A DNA stretch of 64,000 nt from an uncultured Roseibium sp. GTDB lineage: Bacteria; Pseudomonadota; Alphaproteobacteria; Rhizobiales; Stappiaceae. Positions 52,751-61,761 of this stretch are shown here, in pieces. Numbering within the stretch: the first letter of the stretch is position 1; each line of letters begins with the position of its first letter. Location of the stretch: contig NZ_OY780958.1 in the NCBI RefSeq assembly GCF_963675985.1, positions 1,612,001 to 1,676,000 on the forward strand, given 5' to 3'. Under the pieces are notes generated by a model that was not told where the DNA came from, did no database searches, and saw only the letters and a program-made list of their open reading frames with translations. A program made the translations under genes and the position numbers.

Positions 52751-53812
52751 ATGCTCACCAGATTGCTCTCCGGCGACAGGCCGCGCAGCCGGGTCCTGAC
52801 CCTTCTGCTTCTTGCGATCGTCCTATCGCTCGCCTTCGCCCCCTTCCTGTTTCCAGGGACCAAATCCCTGGAAACAGCGGCGCGGATCTGCATCTTCATT
52901 GCGCTGGTCGCGAGCTATGATCTGCTGCTCGGTTATGCGGGGATCGTTTCCTTTGCCCACACGATGTTTTTTGGCATCGGTGCCTATGGAACGGCGCTGG
53001 CTCTATCCGCGACCGGTCCGAGTTTCGTGTCGATCCTTTGGGGCACAGCCGCAGGGGCCATCGTTGCTGCGATCTTTGCCCTGGCGATCGGACTGTTTTC
53101 GTTACGCGTCAAGGCAATCTTCTTCGCCATGGTCACGCTCGCGGTTGCCAGTGCTTTTGCGGTCCTGGTTTCGCAAATGTCCTGGCTGACCGGTGGCGAG
53201 GATGGTCTCAACTACAAGATCCCCCGAGTGTTGACGCCGGCCTTCAAGCTGATGAACGAGAAGGTTTTCGATGTCCGGATAAACGGCAAACTGCTCGCCT
53301 ATTATCTGATTTTCTTTGCCTCGGCATTCCTGTTCCTGGTGATGCTGCGTATCGTCAACTCTCCTTTCGGGCGGACCCTGCAGGCGGTTCGGGACAATGC
53401 GTTCCGGGCGGAGGCCATCGGCTATAGAGTCGTCTGGTACCGGACGACAGCAACCGTGCTCTCGGCGGTCATCGCCGCACTTTCCGGATCGCTGCTTGCG
53501 ATCTGGCTGCGCTATACGGGACCGGCAACCACGCTCTCCATGGAGATCATGATCGATATCCTGCTGATGGTGGTGATCGGTGGCATGGGCACGCTTTATG
53601 GCGCGGTGATTGGGGCCACGATCTTCATTCTGGCCCAGACCTATCTTCAGGCACTGATGGGCGTTGCCTCCGACGCGACAAGTTCTATTCCCTTCGTCTC
53701 CGATCTGATCGCAGCAGACCGCTGGCTGTTGTGGCTTGGCATGCTCTTCATCCTGTCGGTCTATTTCTTCCCGACCGGGATCGTCGGCAGGCTTCGGACC
53801 TCGCGCGCATGA
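52751..53812 (+). CDS. LivM-type permease of second importer
   Basis: This 353-residue permease has SYDLLLGYAGIVSFAHTMFF (LivM signature), AVRDNAFRAEAIGYRVVWYR in the coupling loop and MVVIGGMGTLYGAVIGATIF. The start follows GAGGAGG, 11 bp after the LivH-type gene. Its stop overlaps the hydrolase start (ATGA). Confidence 0.9.
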   Translation: MLTRLLSGDRPRSRVLTLLLLAIVLSLAFAPFLFPGTKSLETAARICIFIALVASYDLLLGYAGIVSFAHTMFFGIGAYGTALALSATGPSFVSILWGTAAGAIVAAIFALAIGLFSLRVKAIFFAMVTLAVASAFAVLVSQMSWLTGGEDGLNYKIPRVLTPAFKLMNEKVFDVRINGKLLAYYLIFFASAFLFLVMLRIVNSPFGRTLQAVRDNAFRAEAIGYRVVWYRTTATVLSAVIAALSGSLLAIWLRYTGPATTLSMEIMIDILLMVVIGGMGTLYGAVIGATIFILAQTYLQALMGVASDATSSIPFVSDLIAADRWLLWLGMLFILSVYFFPTGIVGRLRTSRA

Positions 53813-54642
53813 GTGAGACGGGGCTCCATGTCCGCGTAGAGGAGGGGGGCGGTTCGCCGCTCATCCTTCTGCATGGTTGGTCGTGCCATGGTGGTTTCTT
53901 CGCCCCCCAGATCAAGGCCTTGTCCGGCGAAGCGCGAGTTCTGGTGCCGGATCTGCCCGGTCACGGGGAAACCGGGAGACGGTTACCGCTGACGGTTGAG
54001 GCGGCAGCCGATGCGGTGGCGGAATTGATCGGCAGTCGCAGCCTTTCCGGCGTCACGCTGTGCGGCTGGTCCATGGGCGCGCATGTCGCCTATTCCTACG
54101 CCGAGCGCCATGGAACCGACCGGCTGAGGCAGATCGTTGCCATCGACATGTCGCCCAAGGTGCTGAACGCACCGGACTGGCCAAACGGGTCTCTCGGCGG
54201 GCTCGATGCCGGGCGCAATGTCCATGTTCTCGAGGCCATGGTACCCGATTGGCCGAAGCTTGCGCCTAGGGTCGCGGAGCGGATCTTTGCGCGCGATGAG
54301 GCCCCGGACCCGGCGTTGTTGGCCTTTGCCAAGCGGGAAATCGGAAAGGCAGATCCGAACCTGCTCATGCCCATGTGGGCGTCGCTGACGGATCAGGATT
54401 TCCGTTCCTTCCTGCAGCAGCTCGACATCCCGTTGCATCTGGCCTTCGGTGCGAAAAGCCCGCTTTACGGGGCAGGGGTGCACGACTGGCATGAGGTGCA
54501 CGTCCCCGATGTCGGTTTGCGGATCTTCGACAGATCCGGACACTCCCCACATCTGGAAGAGGTCGACGCCTTCAATACCTGGCTCTCGGGCTTGCTGAGC
54601 AAAGCCGGACAGGACGACGACGCCATATCCGGCCGGCGATGA
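53809..54642 (+). CDS. Alpha/beta hydrolase of second importer operon (BioH-like)
   Basis: The 277-residue hydrolase has LILLHGWSCHGGFF (oxyanion region), nucleophile elbow LCGWSMGAHVAYSYA and a late FDRSGHSPHLEE containing the probable catalytic His. The pattern is close to BioH/pimeloyl-ester esterases. It is coupled to the LivM-type gene by ATGA, so it may process the imported compound, for example ester cleavage before CoA activation. It ends 4 bp from the convergent MaoC gene. Confidence 0.85.
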   Translation: MSETGLHVRVEEGGGSPLILLHGWSCHGGFFAPQIKALSGEARVLVPDLPGHGETGRRLPLTVEAAADAVAELIGSRSLSGVTLCGWSMGAHVAYSYAERHGTDRLRQIVAIDMSPKVLNAPDWPNGSLGGLDAGRNVHVLEAMVPDWPKLAPRVAERIFARDEAPDPALLAFAKREIGKADPNLLMPMWASLTDQDFRSFLQQLDIPLHLAFGAKSPLYGAGVHDWHEVHVPDVGLRIFDRSGHSPHLEEVDAFNTWLSGLLSKAGQDDDAISGRR

Positions 54643-54646
54643 TCCT

Positions 54647-55018
54647 TTAAGCCTTGCCGACATCCTCCACATAGACGAGCGCGCGGCCTTCGCAGACACG
54701 GATGCCGCGCTCGCTCACGCATACCGTTTCCAGGTCCACGAGATGCTTTTCCGGTCGCAACCGTGTGATCGTGACCGATGCGGTCAGGGCCTCTCCGAGG
54801 GGGGCGTCCGCCAGGAAGCGCATGTCCTGCTTCAGGTAATTGGTGCCGGGGCCGGGGAGCTTCACGCCGAGCAGATAGGAGAACAGCGCGCCGATCAGGG
54901 GGCCGGGCACCGTCTTCGGCGGCTCCCCTTCTAATCCGGCTTGCCGGGCGAAGTCTGTCATGTCGGCTCCGGAATAGGTCCGTGTGATTTCAGATATTTG
55001 GCCGATTTCGAATGTCAT
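54647..55018 (-). CDS. MaoC-like hotdog protein lacking the catalytic motif
   Basis: This 123-residue hotdog domain has ISEITRTYSGADMTDFARQA and VPGPLIGALFSYLLG but no G-D-x-N-P-x-H catalytic motif; the corresponding positions read DFARQAGLEG. Such non-catalytic halves pair with a catalytic MaoC partner in heterodimeric enoyl-CoA hydratases such as actinobacterial ChsH1/ChsH2. GGAGAC precedes the ATG at 55018, and the start overlaps the catalytic-half stop. Acts on the CoA ester made by the ligase upstream, by inference. Confidence 0.8.
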   Translation of the reverse strand: MTFEIGQISEITRTYSGADMTDFARQAGLEGEPPKTVPGPLIGALFSYLLGVKLPGPGTNYLKQDMRFLADAPLGEALTASVTITRLRPEKHLVDLETVCVSERGIRVCEGRALVYVEDVGKA

Positions 55019-55398
55019 TGAACGTCTCCGGAAATGAGGCATTCGCCCGAGAGGGTCACGAGTCCATCCGTCTTGCGGCAAACCTCGACCGTAATTCTGT
55101 TCGGTTCGTCCGCTACGGGGGTGAGACGGAACAGCAGCTCTTCTCCGGCATAAGACGGATTGGGAAACATCAGCGACTGTAATTCGTGGGTCGCGCCGGG
55201 CCAGTGCTTGCGTAAGAGACCGTAGACGCGTGAATAAAGCAGCATGCCGTGGGAGACGGTCCGGCCGAAGCGGGTGCTCGCCGAAAAGACCGGATCGACG
55301 TGGATCGGGTTGTCGTCGCCGGAAAGCCAGGCGAAGTCGTCGAAATCCTGCTGGGTCGGCACCCAGCTTTCTTCGACTGCGGAAAGAGTAGTGGTCAA
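55015..55398 (-). CDS. MaoC-like (R)-specific enoyl-CoA hydratase, catalytic half
   Basis: This 127-residue protein contains the hydratase-2 motif FAWLSGDDNPIHVDPVFSAS with the catalytic Asp and His, followed by RTVSHGMLLYSRVYGLL. The TTG start at 55398 overlaps the ligase stop (TTGA) and has GGAGACC 7 bp before it. Its stop overlaps the non-catalytic MaoC half, so the two are probably made together as a heterodimer. Confidence 0.85.
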   Translation of the reverse strand: MTTTLSAVEESWVPTQQDFDDFAWLSGDDNPIHVDPVFSASTRFGRTVSHGMLLYSRVYGLLRKHWPGATHELQSLMFPNPSYAGEELLFRLTPVADEPNRITVEVCRKTDGLVTLSGECLISGDVQ

Positions 55399-56930
55399 CG
55401 GACGGTCTCCGGTTCTTGGGCGAGCGTATCCTTGAGGATGTTCTTGCGGACCTTGCCGGCGGCCGTCCGGGGCAGATCGTTCGCGACCTGAAAGCTTTTC
55501 GGGATCTTGTAGGGCGCGAGGCGCTCCCGACACCAGGCTGGCAGGCCCGCGGTGTCGATGGTTGTCCCCGGACGTTCGACCAGGAAGGCTGCGCCGACCT
55601 CGCCCCATCTTTCGTCTTCGACTCCGATGACGACCGCTTCCAGGATCGCCGGATGGGTGGTCAGGACCTTTTCCACCTCGGCCGGATAGACGTTTTCTCC
55701 GCCGGAGATGTACATGTCCTTGATCCGGTCGACGATGTAATAATAGCCTTCCTCGTCACGACGGGCGACGTCGCCGGATTTGAGCCATCCGTCTTTGGTG
55801 AAGCTAGCCTCGGTCGCTTCCGGGTTGTCCATATAGCCCGGGGTGATGCCGGGGCCACGCAGCTGCAGCTCGCCTTCACCTGCACCCTGTACGATCTTGC
55901 CGTCGGCGTTTTCAAGTCGGACTTCGGACAGGATCTGCGCCTTACCGACAGAGCCGACCTTTTTCGAAGCATTCTCCGGATCCATGAGGAAGACGGTCGG
56001 GCCTGTTTCGGTCATGCCCATGCCATTGCAGATGGTTGCGCCGCGGGCCATGAAATCGGTGAGCAGGTGGGCCGGGACCGGTGCGCCGCCGCAGCCGAGA
56101 GATTTCAGCTTCGCGAAATCAACGTCATCGATACGGGGATGCAGCGCGAGAGCCTGATAGATCGCAGGCACGCCGAAGAAAGAGGTGAGGGCCCCCTGCG
56201 CCATCAGATCGACGACCGCATCGGCATCGAACTTGGACAATATGAACGAAACACCGCCCAACAGGAACAAAGGCAGGGTGGGCAAATTAATGCCGGCGGT
56301 ATGAAACAGCGGCAGATAGTTGACGCATCGGTCCGTGCCGGAGAGGCCGGTCGCCTGGGAATAATTGATCATGTTCGCCCAAGCCATGCCGGCGGTCTGG
56401 ATGACCGCCTTGGGCAGGCCGGTGGTGCCGGAGGTGAACAGCAGATACCAGGGCGCGCTTGCTGCGATGCGGCCGTCGCCGACCGGATCAGTTGGCGCCT
56501 TGGCAATTAGGGTGTCCAGACGGTCGGCGTCCTTCGACGCAAAGGCGTGGTGGGTAAGATTGAGGGCATTTGCCAGGTTCAGCGCGGTTTCGCGGAACTC
56601 GCTGTCATGAATGATCAGCCTTGCCTTTGACAGGGCGAGGATCGGTTCCAGTTCGGCTTCCGGTTGACGCCAGTTCAAGGGCACCAGGATGATCCCGGTC
56701 TTCTGGGCGGCAAAAAGGAGGACGAAGAAGTCGGACCTGTTCAGGCACAGAACGGCGATCCGGTCGCCTCTCTGCAACCCCAGTGACAGGAGCGCATTGG
56801 CGGTGCGGTTTGCCCGGTCGTTGACGTCTGAAAACGTCAATTCCGTTCCGGTGTCATGGTCGACGAAAGCGGTTTTGTGCGGCGACAGTTCGGCTCTCTT
56901 TGCCGCCATATCCGTAAGCCATTCCATCAT
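55395..56930 (-). CDS. AMP-dependent acyl-CoA ligase
   Basis: This 511-residue adenylate-forming ligase has LLFTSGTTGLPKAVIQTA (phosphate loop), YLPLFHTAGINLPTLPLFLL, ICNGMGMTETGPTVFL, SGDVARRDEEGYYYIVDR and KDMYISGGENVYPAEVE, with the catalytic Lys in LPRTAAGKVRKNILK. It belongs to the broad fatty-acyl/aryl-CoA ligase group, so the substrate class cannot be told; the setting suggests the acid imported by the second ABC system. ATGs at 56930 and 56927 are both possible. Confidence 0.9.
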   Translation of the reverse strand: MMEWLTDMAAKRAELSPHKTAFVDHDTGTELTFSDVNDRANRTANALLSLGLQRGDRIAVLCLNRSDFFVLLFAAQKTGIILVPLNWRQPEAELEPILALSKARLIIHDSEFRETALNLANALNLTHHAFASKDADRLDTLIAKAPTDPVGDGRIAASAPWYLLFTSGTTGLPKAVIQTAGMAWANMINYSQATGLSGTDRCVNYLPLFHTAGINLPTLPLFLLGGVSFILSKFDADAVVDLMAQGALTSFFGVPAIYQALALHPRIDDVDFAKLKSLGCGGAPVPAHLLTDFMARGATICNGMGMTETGPTVFLMDPENASKKVGSVGKAQILSEVRLENADGKIVQGAGEGELQLRGPGITPGYMDNPEATEASFTKDGWLKSGDVARRDEEGYYYIVDRIKDMYISGGENVYPAEVEKVLTTHPAILEAVVIGVEDERWGEVGAAFLVERPGTTIDTAGLPAWCRERLAPYKIPKSFQVANDLPRTAAGKVRKNILKDTLAQEPETVR

Positions 56931-56969
56931 GTCCTCCCAACACGGTTTTTGGAGCGGCAGCTCGTTTGC

Positions 56970-57743
56970 TTAGGGTCTTCCGGTAAAGCGTTTCATGCCT
57001 TCCAGGGTGTCTGGGGCGGTCACGCGCTCCAGAAACCGGCTTTTTTCCTGATCCAGCCGCTCGCGGACGGTCGCGATGCGTTTCTTGTCCCAGATGTTTG
57101 CCCGGGTCGCTTTGAGGGTATTTGCGTTCATCCCGGCGATGGAAGCCGTCCAGGTGTCGATCTGGCGCTCAACGGCGCCTTCCGGAACGACCGCATTTGC
57201 CAGGCCAAGGCTCAGGGCGTCGTTGGCCGTCAGCCGGGTATTCAGGTACTGAATTTCCAGCGCTTTCGCCGTGCCGATCCGCTCAGGTAAAAGCGCGGTC
57301 CAGCCCCCGTCGGGACCGAAGCCGACGACAGCGTAATAAGGCTGCAGGAAGGTGTTTTCACTCATGGCGACAAGGTCCGCCGCGAGGATGAGGCCGAGCG
57401 ATCCGCCGGTGACAGGACCATTGACGGCCGCCAGAACCGGGGCAGGAAATTCCAGAAGATCGATGATCACGTCATGCAGGGCGCCGACGATCCGGTCAGA
57501 ATAGGCAAGAAGCTCGTCCGGGCTCTCGGCATGCTCCATGAAGCCGCCGATGTCGCCGCCGGTCGAAAAGCTTCGGCCCTCGGCCGACAGCACCAGGGCG
57601 TCCGGGGCGACGCCACGGGCAAGTTCCAGGCACCCGCGAAGATCGTTCAGGAGGGCCGGTGTTAAAGCATTGTGCCGTTCCGGCCTGTTCAGCCTGATGC
57701 TGGCAATATTCCGATCATGGGAAAATTTGACGAGCGAAGGCAT
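56970..57743 (-). CDS. Enoyl-CoA hydratase/isomerase family protein
   Basis: This 257-residue crotonase-fold protein has SAEGRSFSTGGDIGGFMEH (first oxyanion strand) and AAVNGPVTGGSLGLILAADL with the oxyanion Gly pair. The Glu residues typical of hydratases are not plainly conserved (the second site reads FGPDGGWTALLPE), so it may be an isomerase or hydrolase-type crotonase. It lies between the TetR gene and the ligase in one operon, with a 39-bp gap to the ligase. Confidence 0.87.
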   Translation of the reverse strand: MPSLVKFSHDRNIASIRLNRPERHNALTPALLNDLRGCLELARGVAPDALVLSAEGRSFSTGGDIGGFMEHAESPDELLAYSDRIVGALHDVIIDLLEFPAPVLAAVNGPVTGGSLGLILAADLVAMSENTFLQPYYAVVGFGPDGGWTALLPERIGTAKALEIQYLNTRLTANDALSLGLANAVVPEGAVERQIDTWTASIAGMNANTLKATRANIWDKKRIATVRERLDQEKSRFLERVTAPDTLEGMKRFTGRP

Positions 57744-57749
57744 GGGGGA

Positions 57750-58382
57750 TCAGGGTTTCAAGCCGTTGACGATCAGGTCATGGGTAGTCTCGACGACCTC
57801 TTCGACCGGGGTCTTGTCTCCCCAGATGACGGCCCGTTCGCCCAGAGAACGGGAGATACCCATCAGTGCCCAGGCGCGGGTATCCGCATCGCCCGGTTTG
57901 ATCTGGCCGGCCTTGACTGCCGCTTCAAGCCCGTTCCGATAACCCTCGGCGAAGGTGTGGTAGTAGGCGTGATAGGCTTCCGGATCCACAAAGAGCGCTT
58001 CCTGAATGATCCGGTAGAGATCCGGGTGCGCCCGAATGAATTCCAGGAAGGCGGTCAGGCCGGCCTTTTCCGCATCGAGGCGGTTCTCGATATTGTGGGT
58101 CGCTTCGCTGAGCGCGCGCCGGACCAAACGGCCCATCTCCAGAACCAGTTCGGAGAAGACTTCGTCCTTGCTCTTGAAATAGATGTAGAATGTGCCCTGC
58201 GCGACGCCGGCCTCCCGGGTGATGTGTCCGATTGAGGCTTCGTTGAAACCGCGCTCACCGATGACGCGCTCGGCGGCGGACAGGATCGCCTTGCGGGTCG
58301 CTTCGCCCCGGGCGGTCTTCGGCTGGATCTGTCCGTTCGACGGGTCGTTCCCGGTGCCTGTTTTTCGCGCTGCTTTTGCCAA
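57750..58382 (-). CDS. TetR-family repressor
   Basis: This 210-residue regulator has an N-terminal HTH (about 26-74; RKAILSAAERVIGERGFNEA, ITREAGVAQGTFYIYFKSKD) and an all-helical ligand-binding domain. It starts with TTG behind CCGGAG. A 22-bp operator copy lies 26 bp upstream and an identical inverted copy lies in front of the convergent importer operon, so it most likely represses both until a CoA ester or the free substrate binds. Confidence 0.92.
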   Translation of the reverse strand: MAKAARKTGTGNDPSNGQIQPKTARGEATRKAILSAAERVIGERGFNEASIGHITREAGVAQGTFYIYFKSKDEVFSELVLEMGRLVRRALSEATHNIENRLDAEKAGLTAFLEFIRAHPDLYRIIQEALFVDPEAYHAYYHTFAEGYRNGLEAAVKAGQIKPGDADTRAWALMGISRSLGERAVIWGDKTPVEEVVETTHDLIVNGLKP

Positions 58383-58408
58383 GGCCCAACTCCGGACACG
58401 TGCTTAAC

Positions 58409-58430
58409 TGAAACATGAATCAGTATTCAT
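58409..58430. promoter_or_regulatory. TetR-type operator, copy 2
   Basis: TGAAAC followed by the core ATGAATCAGTATTCAT, exactly the reverse complement of copy 1. It lies just upstream of the TetR gene and probably covers its promoter, giving autoregulation of the tetR-hydratase-ligase-maoC operon. Confidence 0.8.
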
Positions 58431-58498
58431 ATTCAGTCGAGATATGCAAGTTATTCGTTAGGGCGCGGTTCGCAGACCGGTCGCCATGTTCTAAGCCC

Positions 58499-59392
58499 TC
58501 ACTTGATCGGCGGCTGGGGCAGTCTTGCCTCGCCGGGCTCCATCACCAGCGTGTGATCGAGGGAGTACCAGGGACCGATCCAGCCGGCGATGTCGGGATG
58601 GGCTTCGTCATGGCGGACGAAATGTCCGGTGGTCGCCTTTGTCACACCGAACTGGACATCGGTTTCCAGTCTTGGATCGTCGTCGGCATATATCTGGGTG
58701 ATCAGCGTCTTGAAGCCGTCCTTGAAGGCCAGCGCGTGGACATGAGCGGGGCGATAGGGATGGCGATTCTGGGCGGCAAGCAGACATCCGACGAGGCCAT
58801 CTGTCGGGATCGGATAACCGGCGGGCCGGATCGAGCGAAAACGGATCTCTCCCGTCTCGTCCGTTGTGAACTTGCCGCGCAGGTTCATGTCCGCCTGATC
58901 CGGATCCTGGTTTTCATAAAAGCCCGCGGGGGACGAATGCCAGATATCCACCTCGGCGCCCTCGATCGGGGATCCGGTTTGATCTGTGACGGTGAAGGTT
59001 ACGACCATCGGTTCTCCCGGCGTATCGGAGCGAACGATCGAGGAGTCGTTTTCGGTTATGGGGGAGTTCAGCCGCCAGAAGGGACCGAGCAGGTTCTGCG
59101 TGGTCTCGGTCGCTCCGTTGTTGCCGTTGTTGAGCAGGCAGACCAGGGCAGAGACGCCGAGCGACCCGGACATTAGGACCGCTTCATTGTGGGTGTCGGT
59201 GGTCAACTTGCCGATCTCGTTGACGATTGCGGTCGCGTTGCGGAACTCATCTTCGGTCAGCCGGACGTCCCGGATGAAGCCGTGCAGATGGGTAATCAGC
59301 GAGACCATGATTTCGCGCAGGCGCGGATCATTGGTTTGCTCCATTACCTTCAGCACGGCCTCGGTGACCTGCTCCTGGCGTTCTATTGTCAT
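58499..59392 (-). CDS. Intradiol ring-cleavage dioxygenase, hydroxyquinol 1,2-dioxygenase type
   Basis: This 297-residue Fe(III) dioxygenase has a helical N-terminal dimerisation region and a C-terminal catalytic barrel with the four iron ligands: Tyr159 (AGFYENQDP), Tyr193 (AGYPIPTDG), His217 and His219 (RPAHVHALAF). GWIGPWYSLDH and the NRHPYRPAHVH block are closer to hydroxyquinol than to catechol 1,2-dioxygenases, so the likely reaction is hydroxyquinol to maleylacetate; catechol cleavage is the alternative. GGAGG precedes the ATG. It follows a molybdopterin-subunit gene after 50 bp. Confidence 0.85.
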   Translation of the reverse strand: MTIERQEQVTEAVLKVMEQTNDPRLREIMVSLITHLHGFIRDVRLTEDEFRNATAIVNEIGKLTTDTHNEAVLMSGSLGVSALVCLLNNGNNGATETTQNLLGPFWRLNSPITENDSSIVRSDTPGEPMVVTFTVTDQTGSPIEGAEVDIWHSSPAGFYENQDPDQADMNLRGKFTTDETGEIRFRSIRPAGYPIPTDGLVGCLLAAQNRHPYRPAHVHALAFKDGFKTLITQIYADDDPRLETDVQFGVTKATTGHFVRHDEAHPDIAGWIGPWYSLDHTLVMEPGEARLPQPPIK

Positions 59393-59442
59393 GCCTTCCT
59401 CCCGTCCGGCCGTTGCTCCCGTCAACGGATCGGCCTATCGCT

Positions 59443-61749
59443 TTAGCTGGAAGCTTCGGCTATGGCGCTCCAGACCTTGTGGGGCGTCGCCGGGAGCGAA
59501 ATATCCTCCACACCAACAGGTGCCAGTGCGTCCAGGATCGCCGAGATGATCGCGGGCGTTGCCCCGACCGTGCCGGCCTCGCCTGCACCTTTTACACCGA
59601 GGGGATTGGTCTCCGTCGGCGTGCTCAGGGTGGAGAAATCGATCGGCGGCATGTCGGTTGCCCGCGGCATGGCGTAGTCCATGAAGCTGCCGGTGGTGAG
59701 CTGGCCCGTTTCGTCATAGACCACGTCTTCCATCAGCGCCTGGCCCAGGCCTTGCGCGATGCCACCAACCATCTGGCCTTCGAGCAGCATGGGATTGATG
59801 ACGGTTCCAACGTCATCGACGGAGACGATCTGCAGCACGTCGATATCGCCGGTTTCCGGATCGACTTCCACTTCCGCGACCTGGCAGCCGTTCGGGAAGG
59901 TAAAGCCCTGCAGTAGGAAGTCGCCTTCGCCGGACAGGCCGAGCCCGAGTTCCGGCGGCAGGATCGGCAGGAACGACATGGCTGCCACCTTCTGGATCGG
60001 CATCTTCTTGTCGGTTCCGGCAACCGACAGTTCGCCGGCTTCGAACACGACATCGTCCGCGCTTGCTTCCAGCAGATGGCCGGCAATGGCACGGGCCTTG
60101 TCGATCACCTTGTCGGCCGCGATCTTGAGAGATCCGCCGCCGTTGATCATGGACCGGGAGGCAACAGTGCCGCGACCGAAGGAAACGGCGTCGGTATCGC
60201 CCTGAAGGACCCGGATGCTGTCAAACGGCACACCAAGCCAGTCGGAGACCATCTGGGCATAGACCGTTTCATGACCCTGGCCGTGAGAGAAGGTTCCGGC
60301 AAGCACCGTGACGCTTCCGCCCGGATCGAAGCGGATTTCCATGGACTCATTGACAAGCCCGGCGTTTTCCATGTGGAGCGCGATACCGACGCCGCGCAGT
60401 TTGCCGTTCTCGGTCGAAGCCGCCTTGCGTTGATCCATGGATGCCCAGTCGCTGACTTCCAGTGCCTTGTCGACCACGGCGCCGTAATTGCCGGTGTCGA
60501 TCTTGTAGAGCAGGGGCGTCTGGTAGGGCATCTGCTCTGGGGTCACCATGTTCAGCTTCCGGATTTCGATCCGGTCACGGCCGGTTTCCCGGGCCGCCTT
60601 ATCCATCAGCCGTTCGATCAGATAGGACGCCTCCGGGCGCCCGGCACCCCGGTAGGGTTGGGTCGGAGAGGTGTTGGTGTAGATCGCGCGGGAGAGGGCA
60701 TAGGCCGCGGGCACGTGATAGCAACCGGTCGCAAGCGTGGCGGCGAACATGGCGGATACGCCGCCGCCGGTGGCGAGGAAGGCTCCGGCGTTATAGTCGC
60801 TGGAGACCCGGAGTGCGGTGATCTTGCCGTTCGCGTCCAACGCCAGTTCCGCTTCACCCATCTGGTCGCGGCCGTGGTAGTCGGCCAGAAGCGATTCGGA
60901 GCGGTCGGCTTGCCAGCAGACGGTGCGGTGCAGTTTCTTCGCCGCCCAGGCAACAAGCACATCTTCAGGATAGACCGCCCCTTTCATGCCGAAACCGCCG
61001 CCGACATCCTTTGCAAGGACGCGCACCTGGGTTTGTGCCAGACCGAGTGTACCGGCGATTTCTGCGCGGACAGAATGGGGTGACTGGGTCGAGGTCTGAA
61101 CAGTCACGCGGGCTTCGCGTGCGTCGTAGCTGCAGGTCGTTCCGCGCGGTTCAAGGGCATTGGCCGACAGACGATTGTTGTGCAGCGTCAGCCGGGTGAC
61201 ATGCGCGGCGGATTCGATGGCGGCTTTCGTCGCGGCTTCATCGCCGAGCGCGATATGAAAGGCGACATTGTCCGGGGCGTTGTCCCAGATAACTGGCGCG
61301 CCATCCGCGATCGCGGAGGGAGTATCGATGACGACCGGCAGTTCGTCGTAGTCGACTTCGATCAACTCAGCGGCGTCCTGGGCAAGGACACGGCTGTCGG
61401 CGATCACCACCGCCACGGCCATGCCCGCGTAGTACACCCGGTTTTGTGCGAGAGCAGAAAAAGGGGCCGTTTTGACATTCTGGTGGAGGCCGGGAAAGAT
61501 CGTGTGGCAGGATATCCCGCCAATGCCATCGGCCTGATAATCCGCCCCTGTCAGAACCGCATGAACGCCTGGCGCTCCCTTGGCGGCCTCGACGTCGATA
61601 GAGCGGATATCGGCATGGGCGAGGGGCGAACGAACCACGTAGGCATGGAGCTTCGATGCATCCTTGATGTCGTCGACATAAAGCCCCTGTCCGGTCAGAA
61701 AACGCTGATCTTCCTTGCGCGTAACCGATTGACCGATACCGTATTTCAT
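59443..61749 (-). CDS. Xanthine/CO dehydrogenase-family molybdopterin subunit without partners
   Basis: The 768-residue large subunit has the N-terminal domain GQSVTRKEDQRFLTGQGLYV, cofactor-loop motifs GGFGMKGAVYPEDVL and QPYRGAGRPEASYLIERLMD (form II-like AYRGAGR rather than the CoxL AYRCSFR motif), and GQGHETVYAQMVSDWLGV. Normally it needs [2Fe-2S] and FAD subunits; neither is adjacent. Distal partners elsewhere in the genome are possible. It may hydroxylate an aromatic ring. The GGGAGA site precedes the ATG and a GntR-like palindrome lies 13 bp upstream. Confidence 0.88.
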   Translation of the reverse strand: MKYGIGQSVTRKEDQRFLTGQGLYVDDIKDASKLHAYVVRSPLAHADIRSIDVEAAKGAPGVHAVLTGADYQADGIGGISCHTIFPGLHQNVKTAPFSALAQNRVYYAGMAVAVVIADSRVLAQDAAELIEVDYDELPVVIDTPSAIADGAPVIWDNAPDNVAFHIALGDEAATKAAIESAAHVTRLTLHNNRLSANALEPRGTTCSYDAREARVTVQTSTQSPHSVRAEIAGTLGLAQTQVRVLAKDVGGGFGMKGAVYPEDVLVAWAAKKLHRTVCWQADRSESLLADYHGRDQMGEAELALDANGKITALRVSSDYNAGAFLATGGGVSAMFAATLATGCYHVPAAYALSRAIYTNTSPTQPYRGAGRPEASYLIERLMDKAARETGRDRIEIRKLNMVTPEQMPYQTPLLYKIDTGNYGAVVDKALEVSDWASMDQRKAASTENGKLRGVGIALHMENAGLVNESMEIRFDPGGSVTVLAGTFSHGQGHETVYAQMVSDWLGVPFDSIRVLQGDTDAVSFGRGTVASRSMINGGGSLKIAADKVIDKARAIAGHLLEASADDVVFEAGELSVAGTDKKMPIQKVAAMSFLPILPPELGLGLSGEGDFLLQGFTFPNGCQVAEVEVDPETGDIDVLQIVSVDDVGTVINPMLLEGQMVGGIAQGLGQALMEDVVYDETGQLTTGSFMDYAMPRATDMPPIDFSTLSTPTETNPLGVKGAGEAGTVGATPAIISAILDALAPVGVEDISLPATPHKVWSAIAEASS

Positions 61750-61761
61750 TGATCTCTCCCA

